Positions 33,906 to 45,378 of a DNA stretch of 64,000 nucleotides are shown here, one piece after another. A model generated the notes under the pieces. That model was given only the letters and a program-made list of their open reading frames with translations, had not been told where the DNA came from and ran no database searches. The translations under genes were made by a program, and so were the position numbers. The DNA is from Stenogyne calaminthoides (Eukaryota; Streptophyta; Magnoliopsida; Lamiales; Lamiaceae): NCBI GenBank assembly GCA_037126765.1, contig JBBCBC010000034.1, positions 18,784,691 to 18,848,690 on the forward strand, read 5' to 3'. Within the stretch, counting starts at the first letter, position 1, and each line of letters opens with the position of its first letter.

Positions 33906-35936
33906 TGTTGGTCCCGGTGCAAACGAGGCTTACACGTGTATGGGGGGGATACACGTGTTCAGTGTTTTAAAACTTTTCTTTACTGAGGTCATCTTGGGTC
34001 AGGTTGTCCTGATGATTAGGTCCTGAGAAGCACAAATCGCTCTGAGTCAAAGTCTATCTGAGACAGTGATCCTGAGCTGCTTTCAGATACCTCAGATAAT
34101 CCCAACTGATCCTAAGTTTTCAGAGATCCTTAGCTGCTTGGATCAGATAACTAACTTACTGAACCCTCAGAAGAGTAAGTTCAGTTTGGTAACTATCTGT
34201 TCTAGCTACTCAGATGTGCGGAATGGTTGGCCCTAAGTTTATACTCGTTTTAAGCTTTTGCTGAAAACCTTCATTTTTAATGGAATGGTGATTAGGCTGT
34301 GATTCAATTCAGATGCAACTTCAGTGGATTGATTCCAACCGAATATCAGTGAAAATATGCTTTCAAAAACAAAGTAATGCAACAGTTAAGAAAAGCAAAA
34401 CAGAAAGCAAAGAACACAACAAGTTATAGTGGTTCAGAGACTCAAGCTCCAAAGTCCACTCTCTCTGATCTCTTCAGAGAAATTCACTAATCACTTCCTA
34501 AGGCTTTCTGACTACCTCTGTAGTTTACTAACTTTTCTAATTTTGAGCTTTCTAACTACCTCTGTAGTTTACTAACTCAAAACTCACACAAGCTTTCTGT
34601 CTATCCAAGATAGATTACTCACTTCTTCTCTAGAGCTTTCTGACTACCTCAATGTAGTTTACTAACTCTTTACAACTCCAATCTCACCAACAATCACACT
34701 CAAACTACCTTACAAAGGGTTTGGGGTTTCTTGGTTGGTTTCCAACTAGGATGAGATATCCTTTACAATAAAGATCAATGCAAAGGCTAGGATATCTCGA
34801 CTAAGCTTTGGATATATCTTATCAAGCTAGGCTTAGTGGAATGAGCTCTCTTCGATTTAAAGCACTTGGGAAATTCTTGGGTTTTCGAGTGCTTCAACTT
34901 GCAATAATAAGTTTGAGCTCTTGAGTTGCTTACAAATTTCCCGTAACCTTACAATGTAGAGGGTCACAAGTATTTATAGGCATACACCAAGGTCACTCTT
35001 GAAAAACTATCCATTGGAAGAGATAGCTTCGTGAGTTTCCTCTAATGGTGTGTGAAGAACGGCTATATTTAGGGTTTGAGACTCCCTAGCACGTTTTAGG
35101 CAATAGCCTTTAATGTAGCCGGTCAACACTTTTTGCAGTCTGGAACTTAGTACTTCTGACATCTTTTCAAAGAACTTTGTCATTTTGTCGATGTGTCGAT
35201 AATGTCTGATGTTGTCTTTCTTCTTTTTGACTTTTGTCTCCAGTTAAAGGTAGACAACTTCAACGGCTCTTTTTGGTTACATTCTCTGAGTGATATAACC
35301 TTAATAACACTTTGTCTTAGTTCCTTTTGTCTGCATTTGAATGTCTTGGGCAATATCTATTTTTCTAAGGAATCGCATTTTTCTCAAAGATGCATCAGCC
35401 GGATAGATATTATTGATTGCCTCGGAACATTCGAGGTTTATATCGAGCATTCAAGACACATTTCGAGTCTTCGATAATTCTTGTGCCTTTGAGATAAACC
35501 GTCTTGATCTTTAGTCTTTAGTCTTACGTCTTGAGTCTTCGAGTCTTGTGGTCTTCGAGTCTCTGAGTCTTATGAGTCTTCTGAGTTTTCACAGATATCT
35601 TGGACCGATGTCTTGAGTCTTAATGCCGAAGTCTTGATTTTCTCGATTTCTCGAAGAGTCTTGATTTCTCGATTTCTCCTTTGAGTCTTGATTTCTCATC
35701 GAAACTTTCGAAACTTCGAAATCTTTCGAAACTTCGGTTTCTTGAAAACTTCTTGAGTCTTTGAACCTATCGAATCTAACCCGATCTATATCTCACGACT
35801 ATACATTTTGCAGATAACATCCTGAATACTCTAAAACTGAATCCTGACCCAACTATCAAGATTATCCTGAACATGTCATACTCAGGGGTTTTGGGATCTA
35901 ATCAAAATCAATCTTTATTAAATTCATCTCCCAACA
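33906..35936 (-). repeat. 5' LTR of Sirevirus B1
   Basis: 2,031 bp, TGTTGGGAGATG to CCGGGACCAACA on the minus strand. A TATA box is at 34971-34978 (TATAAATA on the minus strand). It contains a four-unit repeat around CTTTCTGACTACCTCTGTAG at 34503-34666 and a TCTTGAGTCTTCGAG-rich block at 35500-35770. The B2 LTR (54154-56388) is the same family. Confidence 0.92.
34503..34666. repeat. Four tandem units of about 45 bp in the Sirevirus LTR
   Basis: GCTTTCTGACTACCTCTGTA followed by GTTTACTAAC occurs at 34503, 34547, about 34591 (diverged) and 34635. B2 has a related but more diverged array at 54745-54900 with GCAGCTTACT in place of GTAGTTTACT. The spacing and repetition suggest a U3 enhancer-like array; no activity can be inferred from sequence alone. 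Confidence 0.75.
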
Positions 35937-35939
35937 CAC

Positions 35940-37605
35940 ACTCTGTTATGATCCATAGAACTCATTTATGCTTTCATTGCCTTTTGCCAAGAAACCGCAT
36001 CCTTGTCTTGGATTGCCTCATCATATGTCCATGGGTCTGATTCATCTTGTCCTGGAATCAAGTCCGAGGACTCTCCTATCCCCATGAATCTCTCGGGCTG
36101 TCTCACAACCCTCCCACTCACGATGAGGTTCGGTTTTGAAAAAGTGTAATTTTGTATGTCATCATCTTGTAAATGACAATGAGGTTAGCCCCCTTAACTC
36201 ACTTAAGGTAATCTCACTTTTGGGTCTTCTTTCGTTCATATAGTCTTCCTCCAAAAATCTAAAGTGGGTGCTGATTACCACCTTTTGATCTTCGGAACCA
36301 TAGAACATACACCCTTTTGTTCCCTCGGGGTATCCTATAAACAAATTTTTTAATTCTCGATCGAGGATCCAATTTCCGGCTTCCTTGTCCAACACGTAGG
36401 CCGGACACCCCCAAATTCTCATGTGTCTTAAACTGGGCTTGAGCCCGGTCCACAATTCTTTGGGAGTTTTGGGAATCGATTTGGATGGCACCAAGTTTAG
36501 AATGTAAGCCACTGTTTCCAAGGCATGACCCTAGAACGACTTGGGAAGATCCGCATAACACATCATTGATCTAACCATTTCTAAAAGAGTTCTGTTTCTT
36601 CGCTCTGCAACCCCGTTTTGTTGAGGGGTTTCCGATTAATTTGGGATACAATCCCTTCAATCGACATGTAGTTCAAAAACTCATCGCCGAGGTTTCGCCT
36701 CAACGATCGATCATAGATATTTTGATACGTTTTTCCCTATGATTCTCTGCTTGAGCCTTAAATTCTTTGAATTTCTCAAAGGTCTCAGATTTATGCTTCA
36801 TAAGGAAAATATAACCGTACCTTGAGTAGTCATCAATAAAAGTGACGAAATACTCATAACCTCCTCTTGCTTTGGTTGATATTGGACCACATACGTCTGT
36901 GTGAACGATTTCTAACACTTCTTTGGCTCTATTCCCCTTGGCTCCGAATGCCCTCTTGGTCATTTTACCCTCCAAACGTGATTCGCAGGTTGGAATTGGT
37001 TCAACTTGGAGAAACTCCAGTGAACCATCTTTCACCAACCTTTGGATCCTCTTTGGATTAATATGTCCCAATCTTAGATGCCATAGAAGTGTTTCGTTCA
37101 TGTCTGATGAACGTTTTCTTTTATTGGAAACAATTGATGTGTTATATGATGCATTTCGTGAGTGGTGTGCACAGTTAATTGTATAGAGATTACTTGACAA
37201 CGTTCCATGACAGATAAATTTATCATAAAGAAAAATGGTAACAACTTTATCAAAAGTAACCGAATATCCATCAAGGTAAAGTTTAGAAACCGAAATTAAA
37301 TTCTTTATAAAATTCGGAACTTAAAGTACATCTCTTAAAATTAAAACTATGTCTTCAAAAGACAGGTGCACTTCTCCCACTGCTTCAGCTGCCACTCTCG
37401 TGGCATCGCCCAGTGTGATGAGGATCTCACTCCCACTAAGTTGCCGGGTCCGCTTGAACCCCTATAAAGTGAAGCAAACATGATCAGTGGATCCCGTATC
37501 CACCACCCATAAATGGGAGGCATACGCCGCTAAGCAAGTTTCAACAACTAGTGCGTGAGAATTACCTTTCTTTCCATTCCTTTTGGGATTGGAACAGGCT
37601 GACCT
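35940..37605 (-). pseudogene. Copia A3 protease, integrase and RT start (broken)
   Basis: 37605-37200 holds the protease (WVVDTGSTDH near 37495) with stops at three or more places. 37200-36700 is open for the pre-integrase and integrase start (LLWHLRLGHINPKRI, HTDVCGP). The SDRGGEY block at about 36690 is damaged by a small deletion, and the frame is lost until 36521-36162 (MRIWGCPAYVLDKEAG, GYPEGTKGCM). The linker and RT start (DESDPWTYDEAIQDKD) run to 35940 where B1 begins. Nine in ten residues match A1 in the 37200-36700 segment by eye. Confidence 0.88.
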
Positions 37606-38403
37606 TCAATGTCCTCTTTCACCGCACTTGAAGCACCTCCCCTTAGCTGGCTTGCTCACTCCTCCACCTCCCTTCACCTTTTCTTTGCCTTTGGCAACAC
37701 TTGAGTTCACTTGCTTGTGGCTCTTGTCCTTTTTCTTGTTCTTACCACCCCTTGGCCTAGAAGAAGAAGAAGGTCCATTTGCCACCAAGGCTTGGATCTT
37801 TTGCCCCAATATCGCCTCTGCCGAGACTAAAGCTTGCAACAGATCAGGCATCGAGAACTTCTGATTATTCATCTGGTAGTTCAACCTGAATTGTTCAAAA
37901 CTTTTCGGCAGAGAATGGAGCACGAAATCAATTTGGGTCTCGATGTCGTATTCGGCGCCAAGTACCTCAAGTTTGTTAATGTGAGCCATCATCTGGAGAA
38001 CGTGCTCCCTCACGGGCATTCCCTCCACCATTTTCATAGAGATCAAGTCCCTCCTGGTGATCTGACGAGCCACATGGTTCTGATGTTGAAACATCGCTTT
38101 AAGACTAGTCATGATGTCTGCAGCGGTCTCAACGTTCTGGTGTTGGTGTTGCAACACATCTGACATTGAAGCCAAGATGGTACACTTTTCCATTTTGTTG
38201 GAATGCTCCCAGTCAGCATACTCTTTCTTAACCGATTTAGTTGACTCGTCATTTGGCTTTTCTGGTTTAGGTGTAGTGAGAACCCAGTTATGGCTTTGTG
38301 CAGTGAGGACAATAGTAAGTTTACGACTCCAATCAACGAAGTTCTCACCAGTAAGCAAATTATCTTTAAGTATATTGAACAGTGGATTAAAAGGTTGCGA
38401 CAT
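37606..38403 (-). pseudogene. Copia A3 gag (type 2), open to the zinc knuckle
   Basis: ATG at 38403 opens 265 codons: MSQPFNPLFNILKDNLLTG, VDWSRKLTIVLTAQSHNWVL, MVEGMPVREHVLQMMAHINK and a Ser/Lys/Gly-rich tail (SSSSRPRGGKNKKKDKSHKQ) leading to CFKCGERGH. The stop at 37606-37608 is TGA where A1 has TGG (Trp of the knuckle). Only the first eight residues and a few core positions match A1 gag well; the tail is different. This frame is the most complete gag in the window. Confidence 0.92.
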
Positions 38404-39468
38404 GATGAACTGAAATAAATAAAAATATGCATAAGCACAAATATATCATAAAATTCGACACATGTTTCATATTAAAATCTCAAAAAAATATGAACATGCA
38501 TCAGCCAACATCTCAAAACAGTTTAAATAAGCCACGTGGGGTGGGTCATTATTTAAACACATTCAAGAAAGTTACAAACAAGAACGATTTATAAACCTTC
38601 AATATCCAGATTAATAGTTGGCTCCACTTGACCAATATAAAATTGACAGGACTTGGGGAAGTATATGCATATCAATTTTATACCTAAGTAATAACCATGA
38701 TTAAATCTGAAATTATTATTTTTTCTTTTGAACGAGCCTCGTGGGGAGGGTCCTCGTCGCCACTAGTAATAATCCACAATCATCCATTTGGAATTTATTC
38801 ATGTGAAAGCTATCTTTTGACCGTCCCGTGGGGGGAATTTCTCCAAACGAATTCACAAATAAATAAATCATGGAGGTCAAAATTAATTCAATTTTATTAT
38901 CCGGAGTAAAATTGTCAATTAATTGTATAAGCATACTTAGTAATTTTCAAAAGTGAGATTTTTCAAAACATTTTCTCATGCATCGCAAATTTATACACAA
39001 TTTAAATAAGCATAAAATAATGAACATCAAGACAAAAAATTAAACGTATTGGGCACATTTATCCAATTGTCATGGTCAATTTTTGTCATTTCTTGATCTT
39101 GAGAAATCGTCTTCATAGCCTTCATCGTTCATCTCGAAAAGCTCCCACTCGACCGTTTAAAAAAAATGCCTTGTCAAGCCATGTCATCGACCGACCAGAG
39201 GTCGAGTGCCCGCCTAGCACTCCCGTAATGTCGAGTGGCGTCGTTGTATGTAGCCGGCGCTGGCAAACGTCGCCGCGTGTCTCGGCGGCGTCGCCCGTCG
39301 CCTCGGCGGCGTCGCCTGGCGCCCGTGTCGCCGTGCCTTCTGGCGACGTGTCGCCTTGACATCGGCAGCGCCCGCCCAGAAGGTCGTGTTACTACGGGGT
39401 GTCTGGATTCGATTCGGGAAAGCGTGACGATACTCAGCTGACTTGGTCAATCGCCGCGACATAATGCG
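38404..39468 (-). other. Leader of Copia A3
   Basis: 38404-39130 matches the A1 leader (16258-15525). 39130-39468 is strongly GC-rich with repeated GGCGGCGTCGCC-type words (39280-39320) and short Arg-rich open frames on both strands that I do not regard as genes. It joins LTR D3 at about 39468 without a primer site. Confidence 0.75.
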
Positions 39469-39933
39469 AGTGATGAACTTTGACCATGAGCCACACTTGC
39501 ACCCGTCGATGCGTAGATATGGCTTAGTTTGGGTTAATCACGAAGTGCATGTGCGCGGTAGTTGAGCCAAGAATAGGATTCATTCCTCAATGTGAATTTA
39601 GAGAGAATACTCATCTTCTCATCATAATTGAATCTAAGTCATCGGCTGATGCACGTCAACTTAGACTTTGTGGCTAAGTGTGACATACATGATCAATTAG
39701 TGATTAGAGATAAATTAATTAATTTATTTGAATAGACACTTTATCATGTTCAAGACTTAATCGAGTATTCGCGAATGAAATGAGAAAATCGTAATAGCCC
39801 ATGTTTCAGTTACAGGTAGTTGTACTTTTCTCGCAACGTACTCCATATATTGGGAATGTCTGATTTATTATCTAGGGTTCAATTAAGACCGTTAGTTTGA
39901 CTAGTCGCTCGATATATGAGGGTCTATGGGTCA

Positions 39934-39938
39934 CACAA
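39934..39938. repeat. Target site duplication CACAA, left
   Basis: CACAA directly before the solo LTR. The uninterrupted sequence in D2 and D4 (TCACA(T/C)AACAAGTA) shows one copy, so this 5-bp word was duplicated on insertion. Confidence 0.93.
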
Positions 39939-41772
39939 TGTTGGGGAATTAATTGCCCGGATCTATTCGGGATGAATATTCAAATACAAATTTAATTCTA
40001 ACAATTATTACTAGCATGAATTAATCCTATATTAATTCAAATAATAATTCAACAACAAATCATGCATATAAACAGTTCACATAAAACCTACGCATGCGGA
40101 ATTACTACGGGTTTACGTGAACTAACCTCTTGGAGTGGCAATGGTCTCGTTGATGAAAACACACCAAAAAGCCTTCCCAAGTATTCCCTAGTCCTTGCTC
40201 GTCAATCTGGTGGAAGGGAACTCGCTAACAATTAACAAAAGGGAAAATAAAATTTGTTGCACCACCTTTGTGGATTTACTAATTTTTTCAGCACATGGAA
40301 TTGTACTTGGGAATGAAACATTCATCCTCTATTTATAGAGGGTGGTGGCCTATTTTCTACATGGAATAGGGAGAAAAAAATGTTTTCTTGATCTCCAAGA
40401 AATCTTGAATATATCTCCTATATTCTTTTCTCCATAATTAAAATATTCCTTAAAAATCTCACTCTCTTATTTGTTATGGAATTTCGAAAAAGAGGATATA
40501 GATTCCAAGATTTGGATCTTCTTGAATTTATGAGATATACTTGTATTCCAAGAATACATATCTTCCATAATATCTTTTCAAGAAAATCAAGAAAATCTTT
40601 CTTTTCCTACTTTTTCTTTATTTTCGAAAATTCTAATATAAATAACCAAATGGGAGATTTCTTGAATTTAATGAGATAATCTTGTATTCCAAGAATACAT
40701 ATCTTCATTCCATAACAAAATTCAAAGAAAATCTTTCTCCCCATTTATTCATATTTTTCGAAAAAAATGAGGAAAAATAAGCAACAAAATTTATTTTATT
40801 TTTAAACACCTTTTTCAGTTATTGGACTTTATCTTGGGCTACTTGAGGGACCTTTAGGAGAATTAAGATTGGACCTTCCATTGGATCTTGAATTATCAAT
40901 ATTGAGCCACAATATTATTCAAGCCCATAAATATTAATTAATCCCACTACATAATTAATATTGCACTATCCATCTTAACCCATATTACAGTTAATATGGC
41001 TCCCGGTTATTATTTCCCGTGTTTAAGATTATCTAGCCCATTAATTAATTCAAGCCACTGAAATAGCTTTCCATTAATTAATATATTTTATCCTTGGTAA
41101 AGGAACGGTTCAACATTATTATCCATACCGGAAACTAGTTCCACTTGCAAGATTTGGCATGATAAAACTTATGAACCTCCCAAGGGGGCAAATCGAACAA
41201 GCGTACTTGCACACGATTCTCCGTATTAAATCTTAGCAATCGCATGTGACCAATAATATTGCCCAAGATATAGAGTATTGAATCTCATTGATTCTCTTCC
41301 CGTATTAAGTCAAAGCAATAATTACTAACCACACGCGATCCTATTTAAGGGACGAAGATTAAGAAATAACGAACCACTGAGGTCTAATTCTTCCTAGTTC
41401 AGTTCTGAAGAATTTGTCCTCCTGTAGGTCCTCTTCAGTGCACTAGACATGCGCTAGTGTAATCTCTTGGTCAAGACAAACCAATCTGAGCCTTAAACTT
41501 CAACCTTTCACGATGGATTGTTCATTCCCATCTAGGTCGTGAATGGTGTACTTTTAGTTACAAGGGACTGTTAATTTAATCTTCTGTGATCTGGTATCAC
41601 TAAATTAACTACAATGTAACACGTACTATTTATTGAACAGTTATGCAGTAAATATATGTAACATTCGATGATATTTAAAGCTTCAGTGATAAACAATTTA
41701 TTTCAGTAAATAAGTCCAAAATTCAGTCTGATTATACAAAGTAAAAGCATACTTTCCAGTATAATCCCAACA
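39939..41772 (-). repeat. Solo LTR of Copia family A (reverse)
   Basis: 1,834 bp, TGTTGGGGAATTAATT to ATAATCCCAACA as written on the plus strand; on the minus strand it starts TGTTGGGATTATACTGG and ends CCCCAACA. Matching 5-bp duplications on both sides show that it was a full insertion reduced by LTR-LTR recombination. The TATA box is at 40330-40337 (minus strand TATAAATA). Confidence 0.96.
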
Positions 41773-41777
41773 CACAA
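41773..41777. repeat. Target site duplication CACAA, right
   Basis: CACAA directly after the solo LTR, identical to 39934-39938. Confidence 0.93.
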
Positions 41778-42390
41778 CAAGTAGTTCCCTTTTACGGATT
41801 ATAGTTGGTTGATTAAATGTTAAATTGAATTTAATATTTAATTTATGGAGAAGTAATTAATAATAGATTAATTTGGAATTAATTATTATTAATATTTAAT
41901 TAAATAAGAATTCCCAATAATTATATTTGGAATATAATTGTAGGATTTAATGTATATGGAAATAAATCGTAAAGATTTTCATATATGGCATTTAAATCCG
42001 TAGAGATTTATATTTAGGGAATTAAATTAAAAGGAATTAATTTAATTCAAGATTAGGGATTTTATTTTCCTAATTGGGCTAGCTTGGGAAGTAAGCTAAG
42101 TCTCCCTATATATACAAGCTCTTAGGAATTCACAAACAGTATCACTTCATATTTTCTCCATAAAATCTAGAGTTTGGATTTTCCTAGCAAATTCATCTCG
42201 GGATTCAACACTGGCAAATCCGTGATTGGGGATTACGTGGATACCATAGTATAGAAATATGCTCTCGAGTTACTGTAAGATTTCTCGTTATGATTATTGT
42301 AATCTTTATGTAATTAATTGTTCGTTGTTGGTGAACTGTTTACTTCCGCTGCGTATGTGTTACGTGTTTACGTGCCTCTAAATTCTAACA

Positions 42391-42699
42391 TTTATATTGT
42401 GATTCCCGCCTCTTGGGAAGGAATTTACATAAGGGAAATGCACTGAAAAAGGCTTCAGACTCGAAGGCCGCCACTTTCGCCTCGTTCGGTCAGAGGTCGC
42501 AGTCTTTAATGGGCACCAATCGCGGGGTAGACTTTGGAGGTGGATCTCGTGGCTTGTCGAGTGTTTCCTTTTGACTGCCGAGATGTATGATTTTGATTGG
42601 TGCAGGTCGCTTCCGGCTTGGGGAGGCCTCAATGTGAGTCGCCTAGCGACACCCGTAGATACATATAGTAATTGAAGTTGGGGAGAAATTAGCTGTCAA
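42391..42699 (+). pseudogene. 5' part of the G2 antisense ORF region
   Basis: About 310 bp between LTR D3 and solo LTR D4. Near its end the frame reads GEKLAVKD and, if D4 is removed, continues into AHFKWVGDQNANYA at 44317. Upstream of 42672 this frame meets a TAG, and 42648-42669 carries a 22-bp piece matching the inverted interior of D4. The rest shows no recognisable domain. Confidence 0.5.
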
Positions 42700-42704
42700 A
42701 GATG
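42700..42704. repeat. Target site duplication AGATG, left
   Basis: AGATG directly before solo LTR D4, identical to 44312-44316. Confidence 0.93.
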
Positions 42705-44311
42705 TGTTAGTGTTAGTGTCCTAGAGACAATCCTTTGTAAGGATATAATACTCAGATAATATTCAGTATTCGTTTAATATTACTATTTGCTTAATATTAA
42801 ATATATGGCGTTGCAGTAATTAGAATATTATGTTTGATTGTTTGCATCTATTCTTATCTGTGTTCCCTTGAGTCACTGCTGTCATTGAGTGTGTGAGAAC
42901 TCAGATGACATAAGCATGATTCTCAAATAACCCCAATCGAGGATCATCAAGAATGGGATATTGATGATGCAGTGGAGATTGGTGTGCGATCTGCATCATA
43001 CTCTTAGAGAGTGTTGTAAGATCTCACTTGCTACGAGATACTAAGTATCTCATGATGGATGCACAAATACCTTAGAGGGTATTGGTATACCCATCCGATA
43101 AACCGTTTGATGTAGTTCCACTATATGTATCTACGGGTGTCTCGGTTAGTGGGAGCAATGCGATAATCCTTTGACTTGAGGTCAATACGCACGACATGTG
43201 TGGAGTGATGAACTTTGACCATGACCGATGCTTGCACTCTTCCATGGGTAGATATGACTTGGATTGGGTTCATCACGAAGTACATGTGCGTGGTAGTTGA
43301 GCCATGAAAAGGATTCATTCCTCAAAGTGAATTTAGAGAGAATACTCACCTTCTCATCATAATTGGATCAAAGTCATTGGCCAATGCACGTCAACTTGGA
43401 CTTTGTGGCCAAGTGTTACATAAGTGATCAATTAGTGATTGGAGATAAAGTGATTAAATTATTTGAATAGACACTTCATCATGTTCAAGACTAATCGAGT
43501 ATTCATGAATGAAAGGAGAAAATCGTAATAGCTCATGTTACAGTTACAGGTAGTTGCATGTTTCTCGCAACGTACCTCATATATTGAGAATGTCTGATTT
43601 ATTATCTAGGATTCAATTAAGACCGTTAGTTTGACTAATCGCTCAATATATGAGGGCCTATGTGTCACACAACAAGTAATTCCCTTTGACGGATTATAGT
43701 TAGTTGATTAAGTATTAAATTGGATTTAATATTTAGTTTATGGAGAAGTAATTAATAATAGATTAATTTGGAATTAATTATTATTAATGTTTGATTAAAT
43801 TGGATTTAATTAAATAAGAATTCCAAATAATAATATTTGGAATATTATTGTAGGATTTAATATATATGAAAACAAATCGTAGAGATTTGTCATATATGGA
43901 ATTTAAATCCGTAGAGATTTATATTTAGGGAATTAAATTAAAGGAGTTTAATTTAATTAATTAAAAGGGATTTTAATTTCCCAACAGGTTGGCTTAGGTT
44001 TTAAGCTGGGTCTCCCTATATATATTAGCTCTTGGGATTTCACAAATAGTTTTACACTTCACAATTCTCCATAAAATTAAGAGTTGGATTTTCCTAGCTG
44101 ATTTGACTCGAGATTCAACACTGGCAAATCCATGCAGATCTGTTGAAGGGGATTACGTGGATATCATAGTAGAGGAATCTGTCATACAGCTACTATAAGT
44201 TTACTCGTTACGATTATTGTAATCGTTGTATGCAATTATATGTTCATTGTTGGTGAACTGTCCTTTCTGCTGCGCATGTTATACGTGATTACGTGCCTCT
44301 AAATTCTAACA
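42705..44311 (+). repeat. Solo LTR of Copia family D, copy D4
   Basis: 1,607 bp, TGTTAGTGTTAGTG to TTCTAACA, with 5-bp target duplications AGATG on both sides. This complete solo LTR fixes the exact ends of the D-family LTR. TATA-like TATATATA lies at about 44018-44025. It is more diverged from D2 than D3 is in several places (for instance 42800-42850). Confidence 0.96.
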
Positions 44312-44316
44312 AGATG
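44312..44316. repeat. Target site duplication AGATG, right
   Basis: AGATG directly after solo LTR D4. Confidence 0.93.
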
Positions 44317-44957
44317 CGCATTTTAAATGGGTTGGGGATCAAAATGCCAACTATGCCTACATCATGGCGGTCGTGGGGGGCATCCGAGCCATTCATCGGA
44401 AGAACCCTATAGTCGACCTCACCGACATAGTTACCGAGCTGACTGAATATGTTCATGATAACCCTCCGTACTCCAACGTTGGGATGGAGATCAAAGATTT
44501 AGAAGAAACGGGCATTGATTTGTCATTCTTCCCTAATCAAAATAGGATCATGTTTGCCACCCCCAACCCTGATGAGACGCAGCCAGGACATCCTGACATG
44601 GTCCTCAAGAACCAGACAGGCAAGATCGGGGCCCAGCCGGAGGTCGTTGAAACGTCGGGCATGGCATCCCCGGGAGAGCAGGCCATTCCCGGCCTCTGAG
44701 GGAGATGTTTACCAGCCCAAGATTAAGGAGATGGGTTGCCCACAAATCCACAAGTGTTATTCAGCAACAATTAGGTGGGGCAGCCTTTGAACATAGTCAG
44801 TGGTGCTGTTGATGGGATTCTGAATGTTCTTAAGAATGATAACATCAAGAATCCCGATAAGAAAAAAGAGATGGAGAAGTTGTTGAACTTCATCCCCAAC
44901 AATATTTTTGATCAGCACACCTTTGAAGTCGTAGGAAAACCGAGCAGTGGCAAATAG
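44317..44957 (+). pseudogene. Antisense additional ORF (aORF) of Tat Gypsy G2
   Basis: Opposite in strand to G2 pol and located between its pol end and where the 3' LTR should be. 44364-44699 is open for 111 codons (MAVVGGIRAIHRKNPIVDL, then TDIVTELTEYVHD, FFPNQNRIMFATPN) and, without an ATG, the frame extends back to the D4 target site. After a TGA at 44697 a second piece at 44775-44957 (IVSGAVDGILNVLKNDNIKN, EKLLNFIPNNIFDQHTFEVV) lies in the same frame. Some plant Tat elements are known to carry an extra antisense ORF here; its function is unknown. I cannot name a domain. Confidence 0.6.
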
Positions 44958-45378
44958 TTGCTAGTGTCTTAGTATCTTGATGTACTTTTGCTTTTTGTTG
45001 GCTTTAGACCGCTTGATGTAATTAGCCTTGGGCTCTCTAATGTACCAACCTTCGGGCCTTTCTCATTAATGAAATTTCCTTTTTCCTTCCTTTATTGTGC
45101 CGACTTGATTTCCTTATGCGACTTTAAAATTTGCATTTGTTCTTATCGTCTTATTGTCGATGCGATTTGTTTTTGAACTTTGCTTAGTCTTCTTATAAAG
45201 TTGGGGGAGGATCGCACCACTTGGGGTGGCGATCTCGCCGCAGGTATGTCGAAAGTCGTACTTCGGGAGGTCAATGTTTCACATATGCGACCTCCCTCGG
45301 TTTAACACAGGAATTATGAAAAGAAAATTAACATTATTATTGACTGGCCGAATTATTTACAAGGATGCGACCTCGAAC
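44958..45378 (-). other. G2 region between pol end and antisense ORF
   Basis: About 420 bp without a credible gene. It holds repeated GCGACCTCC(C) and GTCG words, similar in style to the G1 LTR. A 62-codon forward frame at 44988-45176 is hydrophobic and Cys/Leu-rich and probably continues as 3' untranslated sequence of the antisense transcript; I see no evidence that it is a gene. Confidence 0.5.

Larger units (their letters stand above)
26851..35936 (-). mobile_element. Sirevirus-type Copia element B1 (reverse), 3' end lost
   Basis: Reading on the minus strand: LTR (35936-33906), primer site, gag, protease, integrase, RT, RNase H, spacer and the beginning of the envelope-like region. The LTR begins TGTTGGGAGATGAATTTAAT, typical for Sireviruses. 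It inserted into RT of A3: A3 sequence resumes at 35937. The 3' LTR and most of the envelope-like region were lost at the junction with A2 near 26850. Gag and pol have several stops. Confidence 0.9.
35937..39468 (-). mobile_element. Ty1/Copia element A3 (reverse), 5' half
   Basis: Leader, gag, protease, integrase and the first part of RT, cut on the left by the B1 insertion. The flank of B1 in A3 is GTGTG on the minus strand (CACAC 35937-35941). The rest of A3 (RT, RNase H, 3' LTR) is not found left of B1. The 5' LTR and primer site are missing; the leader meets LTR D3 at about 39468. Confidence 0.88.
39469..42390 (+). repeat. LTR of Copia family D, copy D3, 5'-truncated and split by a solo LTR
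   Basis: 39469-39938 and 41778-42390 together match D2 LTR from about position 480 to its end (CTAACA). The first about 480 bp are missing at the A3 junction. The solo A LTR lies between, with target duplication. The right flank is TTTAT, which does not match the D2 left flank ATGAG, so D3 is not the 3' LTR of D2. No primer site follows. Confidence 0.9.

Noticed and set aside
39174..39462. Arg-rich ORFs (62-82 codons) as an SR-like protein
   Set aside because: They come from CGC/GGC-rich repeats, exist on both strands and lie in a retroelement leader.
2780..42390. D2 and D3 as the two LTRs of one huge nested element
   Set aside because: Flanks ATGAG (left of D2) and TTTAT (right of D3) do not match, and D3 lacks its first 480 bp.
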